Shown here piece by piece: positions 1 through 12,142 of a DNA stretch of 64,000 bases (positions within the stretch are counted from its first letter, which is position 1; the number at the start of each line of letters is the position of its first letter). The translations under genes were made by a program, and so were the position numbers. Where the stretch lies: positions 2,637,001-2,701,000 of the forward strand of contig CM037869.1 in NCBI GenBank assembly GCA_021292105.1. The letters run 5' to 3'. This DNA is from Anadara kagoshimensis. Its lineage: Eukaryota; Mollusca; Bivalvia; Arcoida; Arcidae. The notes under the pieces are model-generated. The model ran no database searches. It saw only the letters and a list, made by a program, of their open reading frames with translations, and was not told the DNA's origin.

Positions 1-600
1 GTACCTTTGTACTGTAGTGTGTGGCACTATGCCCAAAGGAACATGGCAGATACACACTATGGCATCTTTGTATTGTAGTGTGTGGCACCATACCTAAAGG
101 TACATGACAGATACACACTATGTCACCATTGTTCTGTAGTGTGTGGCACCATACCTAAAGTAGATGGCAGATATACACATATGTCACCAGTGCACTGTAG
201 TATGTGGCAACATACCTAGGTATATGACAGATACACACTATGGCCACTGTACTGTAGTATGTGGCACCATACCTAAAGGTACATGACAGATACACTGGCA
301 CCGTTGTACTGTAGTGTGTGGCACTACCTAAAGGTACATGACAGATACACTGTTTCCACTGTTATGTAGTGTGTGGCACCATACCTGAAGGTACATGACA
401 AATACACACTATGTCTCCACTGTACTGTAGTATATGGCACTGTAACAGAATGCAGATGACAGATACACACTATGTCACCACTGTTGTGTAGTATGTGGCA
501 CTATACCTAAAGGTAGATGACATATAGACATTGTGTCACTATATTACTGTAGTATTTGACATTATACCTCAAGGCAGATACATATTTTCCATTATCATGA
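1..600. repeat. minisatellite, about 55-61 bp unit
   Basis: About ten head-to-tail units share the core 'gtagtgtgtggcac' followed by 'ggtacatgacagatacacac'. The core recurs at about 14, 75, 136, 197, 254, 311, 366, 427, 488 and 549, giving spacings of 61 bp or 55-57 bp. Units degrade to the right and the array probably continues left of the window. No coding potential is seen. Confidence 0.9.
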
Positions 601-934
601 TTATGTGGCACCTTGCATTTAGATCATGTATGGAACAGTATTCATTTGCACAAATTTTTGCCAAATTTGATACAACATGCTAAAGCAAATCACATTAAGG
701 CCCAAAATTATCCAACCTGTTAAAATTCTTAATCTAAATATGTTCCAATTGTAACTTTAGATATTGCAAGACAAATTGTTACACCCTACCCCACCCCCTA
801 CAGACATAGTTCAATGCATAACTATCAAATCTATGCATGGATTTTGTTCAAACATGGGAACAAATCTATACCAACATGAGACAATCATCAGGAACCACAA
901 TTAGGTTGTAGGTCAAAGGACAAGGTCACATATC
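601..934. other. unannotated AT-rich stretch
   Basis: I see no gene, repeat or structured element here beyond a short C-rich patch near 782-800. Confidence 0.6.
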
Positions 935-1265
935 AGTGGTTGATTGATTGAATAGGGTTTTAAGTCCCAAGAATATTCACTTATATCGAGACATTACCAG
1001 CTATAGGTTAAATGACAGGAAATTTTTATGTTTGTAAAGCACTCTGGCAATGTGCAGGGAGGTTTCTTCAACATGCCATGAGGCATCAGTTTCTACGGCC
1101 TCTTCCGAAGGAGCTGTGACTTTGATTTCTCAATGCCAAGTGCTTTGTGAAAGAACAGCCACTACCTACTTTTAGGTCTTGGTCAGACTCGGACGGAGTT
1201 CTTACCCTTGTTACCCACAACCTTCCACATACAAAGGGAGCATTCTACCAATTGAGCTACCGTAT
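935..1265 (-). repeat. tRNA-headed SINE, reverse strand
   Basis: Read on the minus strand it begins with a tRNA-like head (A-box-like 'tagctcaattggtagaatg' near 1262-1240, B-box-like region near 1195-1210) and ends with a tail containing 'tctcgatataagtgaatatt' near 990-965. It shares the body motif of mollusc-type SINEs (a stretch around 1115-1160 corresponding to 'ctttcgccaaacactcagca' in the 44408 copy). Diverged, no clear target duplication. Confidence 0.7.
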
Positions 1266-2535
1266 GATGTAATGTCACATATCATTGATTTCAATAAAGC
1301 CAGCAAGGTGAAGAAAGTTGTATCCTACTTTTTTAGATTTGGTGGAAATAGGCAACAACCTTAATCCAAAAGTGAATCGCAGTATATGTAGTAAAACATG
1401 AGATGCCAATGACAGGATTTTTTATTGAGATATATATTTAGTTTTATGTTGGGAATAGAATATCATAGTATGTATTCAGAAGTTCAAAGAAAATTATCAT
1501 TTCATTTTATCCTTGGAAGCAAAATCCAGATCTAGCTGATGCTGATGGCTACAAAACTAGGATTTCCTTGTCACTGTATTAGTGATATGTACATCTAGTA
1601 CATGTTAAACACTCTTCGTTTCCACTCAAAGAACAAGAAAACTGGAGATACTAGCGTGATAGAAACCCTGGCAAGAGTAAAATGCAATTCAGTCTCTACA
1701 GAGTGAGGTGTAATACTCTAATCTATATGGACTCACTGGAGTGATCAAGCATGTAATATTTATTACACAACTCGAGTCGACTTAGGTGGGCAGACATGGA
1801 AGAGTGGTACTATCACTGGCTTTCGGTGTCAAAAGGTTTTGGGTTTGAACTTCATTCATAGCACTTGATGGGAATCGGTTCGATTTCATAATAGATGATC
1901 GAAACTACTAATAAGAAATAATTGTTTTTGTAACACATTGGAAATGAACATTTGTTCATTATTATGTACAAATATATGGACTTTCAGATGTTTTGTTTTG
2001 AACTGACATTTTCAGCTTAATTAATCTAACGTGAAGTTTGTGCCATGTGTACATAACTTGGAAAAATTAAAACATAACCATACCCTGCATCTAGTCTTAG
2101 ATCCAGGAGACCAGCCACTGATAACCTTCCACTGGGAAGAGCAGCAGCCATATCCCTGTGTTATTTCTTGTTTTCTGTCTATATATTCTTCCCATTAAAA
2201 AGGGAACCGATCATCAATCATTCAATAATTTAATCAAGCACTTAAAATCTAAGGTAGGCAAATTCGATCAATAGTCGATTAAATCCATCATTGGCACATC
2301 ATTACTCATTCTGGACTTGGAAATTTTCTGAGATGATTTTCATATCCTGTCCTTACTACTAAGAGTTGTATAAAGCTCAGTACTAAAGTAGTCTTTCTAA
2401 TGAGACTTGAAATCGAGGTCTCTTGTCTCCGTGCAAGCTAAAGACACCATTGTAGCGTTTGAAAAAGAGTAGACAGGCCACATGTGGTCGCTATAGGGGA
2501 CACTTACAGTTACAGGGATTGAAACAGACTGAGCA
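1266..2535. other. intergenic stretch with one tRNA-like patch
   Basis: No supported exon. Around 1775-1860 there is a sequence resembling a degraded leucine/serine-type tRNA head ('gtggtactatcactggcttt', then 'gggtttgaac'), possibly a SINE head. The rest is AT-rich with nothing recognisable. Confidence 0.4.
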
Positions 2536-2539
2536 AGAT

Positions 2540-2612
2540 AAGATAAGTGATGGAGTTTTACATCCCAGTAAAGATTCTTTCACTTATATCAATGTAGCCA
2601 GTTGGGGCATGG
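2540..2612 (-). repeat. SINE tail fragment
   Basis: On the minus strand this resembles the 3' half of the SINE at 44408-44760 ('gatataagtgaaagaatctt' then 'actgggatgtaaaactcc'). The head is missing. Confidence 0.5.
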
Positions 2613-2663
2613 CATAAGAAACTGGAGTCCCTGAAGAAAACCATCTGTACTTTCAGCAAGGGA

Positions 2664-3014
2664 ACTTGACAAACTTTCTCATGCTTAGATCTGTCCTGAG
2701 TCATGTTGAACTCGAAATATTGCTTCAACAAAGTGGGAAGTGCTGGGGGAAAAAGTGGGACAAGTTTGTATTTAAAAGTCAAATGATTTGGTTTTATTAG
2801 TGGGACGATTTGGTAACTTGACAAACTTTCTCATGCTAAGATCTGTTCTGAGTCATGTTGTACTCGGAATACTGCTTCTCATGCTAAGATCTGTCCTGAG
2901 TCATGTTGAACTCGAAATACTGCTTTAACAAAGTGGGAAGTGCTGGGGAAAAACTGGGACAATTTTGTATTTAAAAGAAATGATTTGGTTTTATTAGTGG
3001 GACGATTTGGTAAC
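2664..3014. repeat. local tandem duplication, three unequal copies
   Basis: A segment containing 'agatctgtcctgagtcatgt' occurs at 2664-2815, as a short partial copy at 2816-2876, and again at 2877-3014. The long copies end with the same 'ttattagtgggacgatttgg' sequence. Unequal copy lengths suggest slippage or repeated unequal exchange. Confidence 0.8.
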
Positions 3015-3044
3015 ACCAAATCGGTGTAAAAACCGAGACCAAAA

Positions 3045-3640
3045 ATGTTGGAGGATTGGGACCAGTGGTATCAAGACAACTTGTATCCAAGACAACTTGC
3101 ACTCAGGTCAACTCGTATCCATACCAAGACAACTCATACCAATACTAAGATAACTCGTACGCAAGACATCTCGTACCCAAAGACAATTTGTACCCAACCT
3201 GAGACAACTCATACCCAAGAAAACAATGGAAGGAAATAAACTGATAAAACTTCTTTTTAATCTCATAATATTTAATCATTTTTTATCTTTTAATGGATGT
3301 TATTTAACTATTTCAAAGTTATTAGTCATGACTAGAAAACCCCCTTCCCCACCCATTTCTTTCATCAATCAAGAATACTTACTCATGTTACTGCTAATAT
3401 TTTTCACACAAGTTTGTCAACTGAATTCCTGTAGGACAACTGTTAACTTTGATATTTGTGTGTTTAAATGTTAAAATTAATACTTATAGATCTAATACTA
3501 AGTTTTGAATTTAAAAAAATAATAAAACTTAATTTTCTTAAATTGTTTTTCTGGGTACGAGTTGTCTTGATGTAAAAAAAATGCATAGGTATAAGATTAT
3601 TATTGTCTCGGGTTGGGTACGAGTTGTCATGGGTAGGAGG
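3045..3640. mobile_element. fold-back element with arms of 18-20 bp repeats
   Basis: The left arm (3060-3225) is an imperfect tandem array of 'ccaagacaactcgtaccc'-like units. The right arm (3550-3640) carries the reverse complement ('gggtacgagttgtcttg'). The innermost arm sequences, near 3210-3235 and 3535-3560, also pair. The AT-rich centre has no convincing ORF. A second element of the same design lies at 44025-44385. Confidence 0.75.
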
Positions 3641-3873
3641 AACTTCCATTTGTACCTTCCACTAATATTTTAATTTTGACTGAAAAAGCCTAAAAATGAC
3701 AGAATCGAGCCATTTTGAATATTTCTGTGAACATCAGCCAAAAAATAAATTTTCACCAGTGGAGGGTACAAAGGAAGTCTTAACCATATCAGATATCAAA
3801 GCAGGCATGTGTGATTTTATGATTTTATTGATAAAAACTAGTGGCTAGTGCCTGTGCCCGATGCCCTAAGCGC

Positions 3874-3891
3874 GGGGGGGGGGGGGGGGGG
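3874..3891 (+). repeat. 18-G homopolymer
   Basis: An uninterrupted run of 18 guanines in an otherwise AT-rich region. It can form a G-quadruplex and is a likely place for length error in the assembly. Confidence 0.9.
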
Positions 3892-4340
3892 CAGAGACAT
3901 CGAGCGAGGTCCAAAGTAAACAATCGAACTTCAGTATTGCGTTTTGAGCATGTATACTCAGTTGAAAATAGTTCAAATTACCAAATTTTATTATATTCCA
4001 ATCGAATATTCTTTGTAAATTCGCCAAGGTGCGATGTCAACCAACACACAGCCACACTCGCATGACTCGAAAATAATTTGCCTGAATCGTGCTACTAGGC
4101 TGTCCAGTCGTTCAAACCTTTACACGAGTGTGGATAAATTATTTTATCAACCCATAATAATGTTTCTGATACGTGACATTAGTTGAAATTTCTTCAAATA
4201 TCCAAATTCCCCAGTGTAACTTGTTTGATTTCCGATATATGTCTGCTTCAGTGTTGACAAACGCAGCACGATGCAAGGACGATTCTGATTGGCTATCGGC
4301 TATCTAAGGGATAACAGAAAGTTACAACTCCCTATAGCTG
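3892..4340. other. unannotated intergenic stretch
   Basis: No gene or repeat recognised. The far right end contains the first 'ggctatctaagggataacag' type sequence that becomes amplified in the neighbouring palindromic repeat. Confidence 0.5.
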
Positions 4341-4344
4341 GTGC

Positions 4345-4993
4345 AAAATAGGGTTTGAAGTTTGTAATTCATACAAACCTCAGCTTTCAATGAAATACTA
4401 TTTTCTATCTCAGAATATCAGGAGGTATTGGGGGTTTTAATTCAGGTATCTATGGGATAACAGCAGGTATCTATGGGATAGCTGCCAGCTATCTATAGGA
4501 TAGCAGACAGCTATCCCATAGATAGCTGATTTATAACCCACAATACCTGCAGGTATCGAGAGTTACGGCCTGGTATCTATAGGATAACAGCCAGCTATCC
4601 TATAGATAGCTGAGCTATCCTAGGGTTAGCTGATTTTTGCATCAATTGGCGTGCCATACTGCGATCCTATAGATAGCTGAGCTATCCTAGGGTTTGCTGT
4701 TGCAAAAATGGGTTTGAAGTTATTAATTCATTAAAACCTCAGCTTTTAATGTAATACTTCTTTGCATCTCAAAATACCAGGAGATATAGGGGGTTATTTT
4801 TCAGGTATCTATGGGTTCGCACCTGCTATCTATGGGATAGCAGACAGCTATCCCATAGATAGCTGATTTAACTCACGATACCTGCAGTTATCGAGAGTTA
4901 CGGTCTGGTATCTATAGGATAGCAGCCAGCTATCCTATAGATAGCTGAGCTATCCTAGGGTTAGCTGATTTTTGCATCAATTGGCGTGCCATA
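4345..4993. repeat. two direct copies of a palindrome-rich unit
   Basis: Two copies (about 4345-4655 and 4693-4993, offset about 350 bp) share 'gggtttgaagtt', 'caggtatctatgggat' and end with 'tgcatcaattggcgtgcca'. Each copy is packed with short palindromes built on 'agctatcctatagatagctg' and 'agctatcccatagatagctg', so each can fold into stacked hairpins. No ORF. Confidence 0.85.
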
Positions 4994-5192
4994 GCTCCTC
5001 ATCAAATACTACCATTAACTCTTGTAAGTAGTTGGAAATAAGAGACAACTATTGACATCCAATATTTATGAGTGTCTTTGTGATGTTTGTGTAGTTGAAT
5101 TATTGTAAAAAAAACCACATTCTGCTGCAAGATTGTTTGTGGATGTGAATCATGCTGGAGTTAAAACCTTTAGAAGGAGCAAGATGACTATA

Positions 5193-5219
5193 CAGTATAT
5201 ATATATATATATATATATT
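5193..5219. repeat. AT dinucleotide microsatellite
   Basis: An uninterrupted run of TA repeats of about 13 units. Confidence 0.9.
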
Positions 5220-6045
5220 AACAAAGTCAATATATTGGTTAATTATAATAAATAATGCAGCATGATTATCATTCGGCTGTCGTGAAAATGGTGGCTATTT
5301 TGAATTTTACAAATGACAAATTAGTATAAATATTTAATTGTTCAAATACTCCAAATTTCAACTCAAATGGTTAAGCGGTTGATTTGTTTTTGAATTTCAA
5401 TACTAAAATTATCTTTTTGGTAGCCATCTTGGATTTGGCAGCCATATTTTCAGTACACGGAAAAGTCAAGGTGGAAACAAACTTAGACTAACTAAATACA
5501 TATAGGTAAATAACATCCACCATGTTTCATGCTTTGAACAACAACAGCAACAAAAACAAACAACTTTAGGGGTCAATAAAGGGGCTACTTTTTGAGATCT
5601 CCCGGCAACATTACTGTATCTATAACATATTTAGTTATTCACAATACAGTATTTAAACAAAATGTCAAATTATTGTATTATTAACATACGAGCAATTAAT
5701 ATACCGAATTACAGAATTGCCAAGACAAATTTCAGTCTAGCCCGCCTATGGATCTCTCATATAGGTTCTTATTATTAATTCTTGTAATAAAACACGTTAT
5801 AAGGCGTATACCAGTAAGACTAAATCGTTAGATATGTTAAATGCTCATGATCAGCTGTCTACTGTCTATATTTTGAATGAACAATATTGGTTGAAAATTG
5901 AAACTATAAAACCTGTTTTACGATTTTTCATGTAGTATATTGATACATGTATATCCTATCAAACCGGAAGTGATAAGGTGTCTTTCAGTATTTTGTGGCA
6001 CGTGTCCACAGCCAACAATATAACTGGATCCTATACGTACTTAAT
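5220..6045. other. unannotated intergenic stretch
   Basis: AT-rich; no ORF, hairpin or known repeat recognised. Confidence 0.5.
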
Positions 6046-6280
6046 TAAAACAAAAATATCAATCCATGTTCGAATCACAATCCAGAAGCAAAGTAAAATT
6101 CTTTGGAACTGACAAGTTAGGTTAAACACGTGGACTTCCATCAGGGAAGTGAGGTCTGGTGCTACGGAAGGGTAAGCACCTCCTGTTTAGCTAGCTTAAC
6201 CCGCCACGCGTGTATTATCGAAATTTGGTGAAAGTAACATGGAACTAGTTCCATGGGACGTCAAATATATACAGGACAAC
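6046..6280 (-). repeat. Penelope-like retroelement 3' end, truncated copy
   Basis: On the minus strand it matches the 3' untranslated end of the element at 27310-28364. Diagnostic blocks in plus orientation are 'ccatgttcgaatcacaatcc', 'cagggaagtgagg', 'ggaagggtaagcacctcctg' and 'acgtcaaatatata'. It is 5'-truncated, losing all reverse-transcriptase sequence, and shares the common 3' end of the family. Confidence 0.8.
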
Positions 6281-6296
6281 TTTTACAGTCGGATTT

Positions 6297-6466
6297 CAAT
6301 TAACCATTGAACTGTCTACAAATGGCGTTTATAGTGCTATAACTGCCATTGCCGTCCAAAGCAAACTGAATAATGTGCGTTAGCGCATTATGATTAGTTT
6401 GCTTTGCACGACAGTGGCAGTTATAGGACTATTTACGCCATTTCTAGACAGTTCAATGGTTATATT
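6297..6466. mobile_element. MITE with about 75-bp terminal inverted repeats
   Basis: The two halves are near-perfect reverse complements: the left half starts 'taaccattgaactgtctaca', the right half ends with 'gacagttcaatggttat', and the turn lies near 6378-6390 ('gcgttagcgc'). The element is almost all inverted repeat. Possible 'TA' flanks suggest a Tc1/mariner-type origin. A partial diverged relative starts at 7160. Confidence 0.85.
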
Positions 6467-7159
6467 TACATTTCCCATTTTTCGAAAATCTTATTTTGGT
6501 AATTTAATCCTAAAAAAGCTTTAAAACACTGTCGTGTACGACATGTATTTCTCATCGCTGGAACAGCCAATCAATGACGTCACGCGTATAGCCGCAAGGA
6601 AGATATGAGTGACGTCACATTAGCAATAGCATTTATACTCCTATAACTGCCATCTGGTCTTAAACAAAGTTTAATACATTAAAACATCACAAATGTAAAT
6701 ATTATGTAAATTAGACATTTAATAATTACTATATGGCTAGTGTTAAAACATGTTAGTATTTTGTATCTTCATTGGTTTAAGTTTTGTTGTGTTGCGATTC
6801 TTGCTTGTTGTTCTTTAATTTATATCCAGTGCATTTTATTTTACATTTTTCTTATCATCAGGTGCAGACAGTATGCCTGCTGATTTGTGTCATATAGTAA
6901 AGGAGTACTAGTTGAAATAACACAAATATACCACTCCCCAGTTTTATTGTGTTCATTTTGTACTATAAAACTCGCTCAAGACAAAATGTAATTATATTTC
7001 CACAATTTCCATTGATCACGCGACATTTCATTATTGGTGATGCGTGTAAGTGTGACGTCATTAATTGGTTGTTTCATTGACAGGTCATGCAAATCGTAAA
7101 CAGTTCTAAAATGTGTTTTATGATTATTATTTTATTACATATGCGAAATGAAATATAAA

Positions 7160-7260
7160 TATAACCATTGAACTGTTTTGAAATGGAGTTTACGGTGATG
7201 GTGCTATGCAGCATCTAATGCTGTGCAAATCAAAAAAATAAGTTGGACACATTATAGCAA
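7160..7260 (+). mobile_element. partial copy of the 6297-6466 MITE family
   Basis: Starts 'ataaccattgaactgttttg' like the full element, then diverges after the 'gtgctatgc' region. The second arm is absent or decayed. Confidence 0.55.
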
Positions 7261-7417
7261 TATAAATGCCATTTGTATACAGTAAATGGTTAACAACATA
7301 CAACTTAAGTTTGACAGTTTTAATACAACTAATATAATCAATAAAAAAGCCCAACAAAAACTTATCGGCATCTTCGATACTACTTTTTTGTACAAGTTAT
7401 ACAGAGTTTCGTTTTTG

Positions 7418-10400
7418 TCAGAGAAACTGTTCATCCCAGTCCTTCCAATATTTAGTTTTAATTCTCTCCAGATAGTTAGTAAGATTTGGTGATGATTCTA
7501 TGGTTTTCCGTTGCGGAAAATTTATTGGTATGTAAGCAATCTGTGATAAGAATCCAAACACGGTACAGTCCACCTAAATACACAAAGTAAAAATAAGTAT
7601 TATGATAGACAATACAGAACAACAACAAGAACGACATAGCATTATTATATTTACACACAGCGATCTCTGCTTAAGGATTACAAATATTGTTTATGTTTTG
7701 TTTGAAGCACCAAACCACTTGCATTGAAATACAAATATTTCATGGAGACTAATAGATGAATATCTCCAATTAATCCACGGTGAATCTCGTTTGTCGAACA
7801 TTTTTAGAAAACCCACTTCGGATAAAGCATTACAAGTCCAAAGTTGAATCTTGAATGAATTGAGTAAAAGAAAATGTGAATTCGAATTGTGCTGAATAGA
7901 GATCGAGTTAGTTTCTGACGTCATGTCATAATAATATATCTATGAGCACCCGGTCTCACTTCCCTGGTGGGAGTTTACTTGTCCGTTTCACAGTTTTTAC
8001 TTTACTTCTGGATTGTGTATCTGACATGGATAAGTATGTTTGTTTTTTTATATCTATTTATATAATGGACATTAGAGGGAGAATACCAAACAAAAGACAA
8101 AGATCATCTGTGATGGAACAGTTATATATAAACAATACAAAGGAATTGACTTATAGAACCACGAACATAGTTGAACACAGGAGTATTAAGGTTATGTCCG
8201 TTACTAATGACCGGCAAAAATTAAAGACCACCGGAATAATATGGTAGGGCAAAGTAAAGCAATGCATCAAGCTTCCAAACGGCTACTCCCCGTATGTAGC
8301 AAAGGAGATACGAGGTACAATAATGGCCAAAAAACATAACAGGACAGTTGAGTTGAGTTGTAATGATGTTTAACGTCCCAGTCAAGAATATTTCACTTAT
8401 ATCGACATGTCGCCAGCTATAGGGGAAAGTGCAGATAAAACGAGCACCCGTGATAAATACTCACCAATGTAGGTTTATCTCCCATCATATACTCCTTATC
8501 TCCGAGATGGTCTGATATTGCCTGAATATCCTCGCTGCTTAATTGGTATATTTCCTTGTTAGAGTGACGACCGATACCGTGGTACCGGGCAGCTTTTCTA
8601 ACCTACAATGGATATCCAAGATACATTACTAACGCATACAAATTAAGTGTTCGGGCTCCAGTTTCATAATACCCCCTATCTTAGTTATCCTTTTTTAAAC
8701 TTAAATATAAATATTTTTGACAAAATTGAATGTAAATGTTTTAAGCTAGAAGTGATTTTCAAAATGACACCTTTACTTCCCGAGTGTCTGAAAAATTAAC
8801 AAAATTATTCAGATTTAAGTTCAGGCGGGGAATCTCAGTTAAGGAATGACTGTGAAACTGGAGTCGGGTCCAAGCTTTAACGATGGTTTTCCTGAAAGTC
8901 AACGCAAGTTAATTTGAAGTTGAGCGCATTATGGCTATCTTTTTTCCAACTACAAATCGACATTTTTGACAAAACTACATATAGGTGTTATAAGCTTGAA
9001 TTGATCTTCCAGATGAAATTAAAACTTAAATTCTTAAAAAATTAATAAGATTTAAAATTTGCCAGATTTAAGTTAAAAGGTATATCTTAGCGAAGGAATA
9101 ATTGTGAAACAGGCTTCATTGATATAATACCCTTATGTTATATATATGTTAGATGGTCACCGTTAGGAAGATCAAATCTGATCCTCGGTCATATATGTAA
9201 TAAAACATCCAAATACTGTCAGTTCATTATCACAGGACAAAACAATGAGACGCATTCTGAGTGGAACAATAACAGGACCGGTTCATTAAAGCACTAAGGT
9301 AACCAAAAACATTTTAGTGACAACGACATCATAAATTCTATGGATTCAGCTGTTTTGTCTGGAAACAAAAACTGAACTCCGTGGCAACTAAATGATCCGG
9401 TCCCGAGGTTGATTCGTGTCAAATATCCTTTATAATTATCTCAATTTTATTCTTGTTGACAACATAACCAAGTTCGAAATTCTGTGGAAATGGCACTAGG
9501 CCTAGGTAATGTCACCCATATCCAGGACTTGTTGACAATGTAACCGAGTCTGAAAGCATGCTGTAGTACCACAAGGCGGCAACGTATTAAAAGTTGTCAT
9601 ATTAGTAATATTGTAGTTGGGATAGCAAGGGCCTGCATTTCAAAACTGAAACTTTGATCGTATTAAATAACCTGAATATGGCTTGAAATACGAAAATCAA
9701 TCAATCCATAATACGTATCTTTTTATATACTTACATTTTTGCAAATATTGTTAAATAAAAACCATCGGAACAGGAAGTTACCGGGAATTCTTAGATAATG
9801 AACGTATTCGTCTTCGCCATGATCCACAAACTGATACCAAAATATTGTCCTGTATAAATGTAACAATAAATGTAACAAATATGTTACATGATTAGTCTCG
9901 TGTTCCGAATGGTACATTTATCACATTTTTAAAACACAATTTTAACACGTTTACCAAGTTTCGTTTAAATTAAATCTGAGAAAACTGGACATAAATATGA
10001 CATAGTATGCGTGTGCCAGAAAAAGGGGAGTAACTCTTTGCAAATTTCTCAAAGGTATGCCCTTGTATTTTCTTTCCTGTCGACTACTTGCACATTAATA
10101 CGAAACAAATCCGATTATACGATTATATTACAGACTTGAAATTTGAAAGATTGGGTTCTTCTCTCAAAAAGGGAATTTTTGAATTTTTCGCTTATATTAG
10201 TAACTCAACTCGGAATTCATAAAATTTTGCGACCGACATGTATGCCAGCGTGTGTCAGGATAATGTCCCGGATGGATTTTAATTACTGTCAACTGGACAT
10301 ACAGGAGTGATTTTGATAAAAGTATGGTTTTGTGATGTTAACAAGATAATTATATATCAAATAATTATATAAACAAACATACTAATGCATGTCCAAACCA

Positions 10401-11857
10401 CAATCCCAAGGCAAAGCAACACTTTGAAGCTGGCAAATTAGGCTTAACATGTGAACTTCCACCAGGAAGTGAGAGTACGTGCTTCGGAAGGTAAACACCT
10501 ATTGCCACGTATGCATTCAAAATTGGGAATGGGAGAAACATGGAACTATGTGATGTCAAATATATCAAAAGCAATTTTGGATACAACTTGGAGACATATT
10601 AGAACTTCTATATTTGTGTTTTAAGTTTGTAATTTTTTTCACCATTTTGTGTGGTTTTCAATCATCAACTGGAACGCCCTAGATGTTGCTTCTTCCTGTT
10701 TACTAAGTCCGGAGTCGATCTTGAAGTACTGGGACAAATACTCAATGATGAAATGAGTGTCCGGAATCTCCTCTTCATTGAACAGTATAAACGGACTCTG
10801 ACCCTTACTGGACATTCCGAAGAAGTCCACGATCTATTGAAAATAAAATAAAGATGTACATGTTATATGTATATAAAATATTCAAAAATGCATCATTGTG
10901 GTTCGCCGTATTACGTGATAACCATATCGTTTGTGCAGAATTATTCCAAAATTCGAAATGTTCACATACCTATACAATTCCAAACAGATATACAGTTTAT
11001 ATAATTTACAATCATTTCGTCTGTCATATGAGCATTTTTTTAAAACATTTATAATGAAATAATTTAAAGCAGCTCTTTTGAATATTTTAATTCACTACAT
11101 ACCGTCCTTACAATTTTTGGATGACACTTAACTTAGTAAAAACGGTATTTTTTTCATAAATACATCACTGAATGAATTATATTCACAAACAGACAAGACA
11201 ATAAACATAAAACAAGAACAATTTCTTATATAAGTCAGACTTATTAAGATACCAATGTTTTATTCTATACTTAAATTAAAAAAAGTTAATAAAACTTTTT
11301 CTTTGAATGATGTTAAAAAGTTTTCACTTATATCGAGACGGTCAGTTCAGGAATGGTGGAGGAAACAGGAGTACCTGGAGAACATCACCGACCTACGAAA
11401 AGGGAACAATAGAATCTGTCCCGAATGGGATTCGAACCTATATGCGGTAATACGCGCTGTGATCCGTAGGTGCACGCTTTAGACCACTTGACACTTACCA
11501 AATTTTGAACACACTAAATAAAGTAATTTTGAACACATCATATGGATGAGTTTTAGAGTTATCTCGCTTAGTTAAAAAGTGTCACATTACCTCGTATGGA
11601 ATGTTATTGATGCGTAGCCAGGTTTCTAACTTCATAGCATACGGAGACATGTTTGGAACTGATTTGGCCATATTCCTGGGAAACACGTGTAAATATACAA
11701 CATCCTTCTTCCATTCTTGTCTCCAAAGATTTCTGGTTTTCTTTGTTCGCAGTTTCCTGTAACACACATACGATATACCAACAGCAGCGGCAACAGCTAC
11801 AATCCGGGTCGGATTATTCTTCAGAAACGTCGTGATACCGGTATACCATGCCATCAT
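7418..11857 (-). CDS. FAXC: FAXC / failed axon connections-like protein, complete
   Basis: Five coding exons, read from high to low coordinates: 11857-11591, 10833-10643, 9849-9735, 8602-8465 and 7573-7418. All introns are GT-AG and the reading frame closes across every junction, giving 288 aa and a TGA stop. An N-terminal membrane anchor spans residues about 19-33 (IVAVAAAVGISYVCY). It is followed by a thioredoxin-like GST-N module (VVYLHVFPR; SPYAMKLETWLR) and a GST-C module (FIIEYLSQYF; YHGIGRHSNKEIY; GDKEYMMGDKPT; DCTVFGFLSQ). These match the metaxin-like GST architecture of FAXC and Drosophila Fax, but the protein is shorter than the roughly 410-aa relatives because it lacks their long tails. 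The family acts at membranes in axon development; a role here is inferred. The start is the first of two adjacent Met codons. Introns hold SINE and retroelement fragments. Further 5' untranslated exons could exist upstream. Confidence 0.9.
7942..8048 (+). repeat. Penelope-like 3' end fragment in FAXC intron 4
   Basis: Matches the last about 105 nt of the family: 'gagcacccggtctcacttcc', then 'tctggattgtg' and the shared 3' end 'taagtatgtttgttttt'. Antisense to the host gene. Confidence 0.8.
8351..8432 (-). repeat. SINE tail in FAXC intron 4
   Basis: On the minus strand: 'tcgatataagtgaaatattc' then 'ttgactgggacgttaaacat'. It ends about 30 nt from the exon 4 donor. Confidence 0.75.
8690..9075. 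repeat. diverged internal duplication in FAXC intron 3
   Basis: Two related blocks, about 8690-8860 and 8935-9075, share 'tttttgacaaaa' followed by similarly spaced 'gttataagct'/'gttttaagct' and a run of A/T-rich matches. Old and low identity. Confidence 0.4.
10367..10600 (-). repeat. Penelope-like 3' end, truncated copy in FAXC intron 2
   Basis: In plus orientation it begins 'aacaaacatactaatgcatg' and carries 'caggaagtgag', 'ggaaggtaaacacct' and 'gatgtcaaatatatc', the usual family order. It is inserted in the same orientation as the gene, just downstream of exon 2. Confidence 0.8.
11290..11500 (-). repeat. tRNA-derived SINE in FAXC intron 1
   Basis: On the minus strand the head reads 'gtcaagtggtctaaagcgtg' (A-box-like, near 11495-11475) and 'ataggttcgaatcccattcg' (B-box, near 11440-11420). 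The tail has 'gtctcgatataagtg' near 11340-11320. This is a different tRNA head from the copies at 935 and 44408. Confidence 0.65.
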
Positions 11858-12142
11858 AACATTACAAACAAAAATTCAGACACTACAGAGATCTGCGTCG
11901 TGTTTATTTTCCACTCAATTCGATGAAGTATGCATGGCCTTGATAGCAAGCTATAAATAGAACATTGTGGTCAAAGTAGGGCATTTAAACGCAGATTTTA
12001 GATATATAGATCTAATATGCATTTCCTTCACACACCACCAATGAACAATGTTATAGAGAATGGTATTTTGAAAGCAACACCTTTTTGGTAATTCAATACC
12101 AAGATGTTTTAATGTCTCTGTATCAAAAACATACTGAATACA

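Noticed and set aside
1..600. CRISPR-like array
   Set aside because: Units are contiguous degenerate tandem repeats without unique spacers, in an animal genome.
3841..4065. 74-codon open frame starting with a Gly run
   Set aside because: Driven by the poly-G tract; nothing recognisable.
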